Shown here: positions 62,298 through 64,000 of the stretch, one piece after another
How the letters are laid out: each line of letters starts with the position of its first letter
How positions within the stretch are numbered: the first letter of the stretch is position 1
From: Companilactobacillus farciminis KCTC 3681 = DSM 20184
GTDB lineage: Bacteria > Bacillota > Bacilli > Lactobacillales > Lactobacillaceae
Direction: 5' to 3'
Assembly (NCBI RefSeq): GCF_002706745.1
Contig: NZ_CP017702.1
Coordinates: forward strand, 1,984,001 to 2,048,000
DNA length: 64,000 bases
Translations under genes and position numbers: made by a program
The notes under the pieces: model-generated
The model's database searches: none
Told to the model about the DNA's origin: nothing
The model's input: the letters and a program-made list of their open reading frames with translations, nothing else

Positions 62298-62325
62298 TTT
62301 ACATTCTTTATACATTTTTTATACA
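62298..62325 (+). promoter_or_regulatory. Pho-box-like repeats upstream of the aldo/keto reductase
   Basis: TTTACA (62298), TATACA (62309) and TATACA (62320) stand 11 bases apart, directly upstream of the -10 TATAAT at 62337-62342. The gap to the -10 is 11 bases, 4 less than at pstS and phnD. Confidence 0.55.
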
Positions 62326-62336
62326 AATAAATGGGC

Positions 62337-62342
62337 TATAAT
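62337..62342 (+). promoter_or_regulatory. -10 box of the aldo/keto reductase gene
   Basis: TATAAT, 29 bases before the preferred ATG at 62371, with no good -35, which fits activator-dependent expression. Confidence 0.5.
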
Positions 62343-62370
62343 GAAATTGAAAAAAATAGGAGGTAAATTT

Positions 62371-63240
62371 ATGGCAACAAATATTCCTTATATTGAATTA
62401 AGCAATGGCGTAATGATTCCCCAAGTAGGTCTAGGAGTTTTCAGAATGTCAGACGACGAAGTTTTGAACAGTGTTAAATGGGCCATCCAAAGTGGCTACC
62501 GTCATATCGACACTGCTAGTTTCTATGACAACGAATCAGCTGTCGGGCAAGCTATCAAAGAAAGTGGCATTGATAGAAAATATCTATTCATTACTACTAA
62601 AATTTGGAACGACGTTAGAGGATATGATGCAACAATTGCTCAATTTAACAGTTCTCTACAAAAATTGGGTCTAGATTACTTGGATCTTTATTTGATTCAC
62701 TGGCCAGCTGAAGGCTTTGAAGAAAACTGGCGTGCGATGGAAGACCTTTACAAACAAGGTAAAGTTAGAGCTATTGGTGTTTCTAACTTCAAGGCTCACC
62801 ACATCGAACAATTAATGGAAAAAGCTACGATTGCCCCTATGGTCGACCAAATTGAGACTCACCCTTATTTACAAGAAACTGATCTTCACGAATACTTACA
62901 AGAAAAGCACATTGCTCACGAGTCATGGAGTCCTTTAGGTGGTGGCCTAAACAAAGTTATCGATGATCCTGTGATCAAAGAAATTGCACAGAACCATCAC
63001 AAGACACCTGCTCAAATCGTTTTAAAATGGCACATTCAACGTGGTGAAATAATCATCCCTAAGTCAACGCATGAAAGTCGTATCAAAGAAAATATCGATC
63101 TTTTCGATTATCACTTTGATTTAACGCCTGAAGAGATGGAACAAATCAAGAAATTAGACAGCGATAAACGAGTTGGAGCTGATCCTGACGACAAAGAATT
63201 TTTAGCCAACTCAATCACTTATTCAACTCAAAATCATTAA
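62371..63240 (+). CDS. Aldo/keto reductase
   Basis: NADPH-dependent oxidoreductase of the AKR superfamily. ATG at 62371 with AGGAGG 7 bases upstream gives 289 residues. Catalytic tetrad: Asp (RHIDTASFYDNE), Tyr (same motif), Lys (FITTKIWN) and His (YLIHWP). VGVSNF-like AIGVSNFKAHH and the NADP-binding IIPKSTHESRIKEN are present. It resembles 2,5-diketogluconate reductase-like AKR5 proteins; substrate unknown. Acetaldehyde or methylglyoxal detoxification next to phn is an unproven idea. Confidence 0.93.
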   Translation: MATNIPYIELSNGVMIPQVGLGVFRMSDDEVLNSVKWAIQSGYRHIDTASFYDNESAVGQAIKESGIDRKYLFITTKIWNDVRGYDATIAQFNSSLQKLGLDYLDLYLIHWPAEGFEENWRAMEDLYKQGKVRAIGVSNFKAHHIEQLMEKATIAPMVDQIETHPYLQETDLHEYLQEKHIAHESWSPLGGGLNKVIDDPVIKEIAQNHHKTPAQIVLKWHIQRGEIIIPKSTHESRIKENIDLFDYHFDLTPEEMEQIKKLDSDKRVGADPDDKEFLANSITYSTQNH

Positions 63241-63280
63241 AAAAAAGTTCTCAAGGATGATCCTTGAGAACTTTTTTTAT
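63240..63280. terminator. Bidirectional terminator
   Basis: AAAAAGTTCTCAAGGAT, loop GA, ATCCTTGAGAACTTTTTTT; perfect stem, between the AKR gene and lysC. Confidence 0.9.
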
Positions 63281-64000
63281 GCAGAAATTTTTTGAGCAAT
63301 AGAATTAATCGATTCATGATAAATTTTTTCAATTGTTTTTTCGTAATCTTCATTATTAACACCGAAAACTACTTTAATATCGCTGCCATCTTGAAAGACA
63401 AACTTCACTTTAATTAAACTTTCATCTAAGTAATTGAGGATTCTACCTGCAATAGCTGGACGACTGCTTAATTTCAACGAAACGGCAGCTACCAAAGCAA
63501 TATTTTCACGAACGTTAACAGCATCAACGCCACAATTAGATTTTAATTCCTGAATGATCAATTTTAATTTATCGCCAACGTCACCACGCTGACACAAGAA
63601 ACTAAATCCATCGTTTCCTGAAGGAGTTGAATCAATTGAAATATGTTGCTTTTGAAAAACTGCCAGTACCTTTTGCAACACTTCCAGATGCTTGCTCAAA
63701 CGATATTTCTTAATAGTAATGACAATATAATTTTTCTTGCCGGCAATTCCAGTTACGATGTTGTTATTTAAATGCTTCTCTTTACTTACTACTAAAGTTC
63801 CACCGGCACTAGGACAATTAGTATTGAGGATCTCTGTTGGAATATTTTTTTGACGTACTGGGCGCACAGCTTCTTCTTGAAAAACACCGACACCCATGTA
63901 TGACAACTCTTGTAATTCCTCATAAGTTAAAACGTCGATTTTCTTTGAATGATCAACGATTCGAGGATCTGCCATCAAGATTCCTGACACATCAGTCCAG
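63277..64000 (-). CDS. Aspartate kinase, partial (5' end outside window)
   Basis: First step of Asp-family amino acid biosynthesis. The visible part has the kinase-domain motif WTDVSGILMADPRIV and LTYEELQELSYMGVGVFQEEAVRPV, then two ACT domains (IVITIKKYRLSKHLEVLQKVLAVF; VAAVSLKLSSRPAIAGRILNYLD) that sense lysine or threonine. The coding frame continues beyond base 64000. The ACT region differs from lysC of Bacillus and resembles the monofunctional lactobacillus type. An internal GTG at 63990 is not the real start. Confidence 0.9.
   Translation of the reverse strand, partial: WTDVSGILMADPRIVDHSKKIDVLTYEELQELSYMGVGVFQEEAVRPVRQKNIPTEILNTNCPSAGGTLVVSKEKHLNNNIVTGIAGKKNYIVITIKKYRLSKHLEVLQKVLAVFQKQHISIDSTPSGNDGFSFLCQRGDVGDKLKLIIQELKSNCGVDAVNVRENIALVAAVSLKLSSRPAIAGRILNYLDESLIKVKFVFQDGSDIKVVFGVNNEDYEKTIEKIYHESINSIAQKISA

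Noticed and set aside
63853..63866. 14-base match of lysC to the palindromic block (ACGTACTGGGCGCA)
   Set aside because: Inside a conserved coding segment (AVRPVRQ); chance expectation for 14-mers between this segment and the window is not negligible. Treated as coincidence.

Overview
The window reads as a chromosomal segment of a low-GC lactic acid bacterium of the Lactobacillaceae. The Companilactobacillus branch is my guess from overall gene content, not a proven placement. Supporting signs are the Firmicutes housekeeping order dnaX-ybaB-recR-yaaL-tmk-darA-holB-yabA-rsmI, a small SRP RNA next to tadA and dnaX, lactobacillus peptidases (PepC, PepX), a mannose-class PTS with a ManO protein, pyruvate oxidase, AGGAGG ribosome binding sites, and CcpA-type cre sites.

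Bases 1-22,900 are almost all on the minus strand and hold information-processing genes. They comprise a partial folT under a THF riboswitch; an acyl-ACP thioesterase; the rsmI-to-dnaX replication and repair cluster; SRP RNA and tadA; the ribosomal protein blocks rplL-rplJ (with an L10 leader) and rplA-rplK; nusG, secE and rpmG; a SigH-like sigma factor; rlmB, mrnC, cysS and gltX; a PIN/TRAM protein, radA and dut. The conserved yaaL-tmk junction is broken by a 1.66 kb IS3-family (IS150-like) element. That element itself sits inside an older palindrome-rich intergenic block.

Bases 23,000-38,300 are mixed-strand metabolism and membrane genes: a GNAT-like protein, rpiA, pepC, pepX, kup, a HAD phosphatase, a GRP-family sugar transporter, gpmA, a CDF metal exporter, a CPBP protease, and several unrecognised small or membrane proteins. 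Two of the latter, 7 kb apart, are paralogues. Nearly every transcription unit ends in a clear intrinsic terminator.

Bases 37,900-44,800 are carbohydrate uptake: the mannose-class PTS manXYZ with manO, a DUF4867 protein, and a NagE-type PTS. Each of these three units has a cre-like site upstream. Pyruvate oxidase (52.9-54.6 kb) has a perfect cre match.

Bases 44,860-64,000 contain a P-type cation ATPase behind an attenuator-like leader, an orphan atypical response regulator, the phosphate transporter pstSCAB, and a complete 2-aminoethylphosphonate uptake and degradation operon (phnD-phnC-phnE-phnE-phnX-phnW). Divergent from phnD is an aldo/keto reductase, and the window ends in a partial aspartate kinase. 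In-phase 11-bp TTTACA-like repeats resembling PhoP boxes lie upstream of pstS, of phnD, and of the reductase. The most interesting hypothesis here is therefore a shared phosphorus-starvation regulon, possibly read by the response regulator next to pst.
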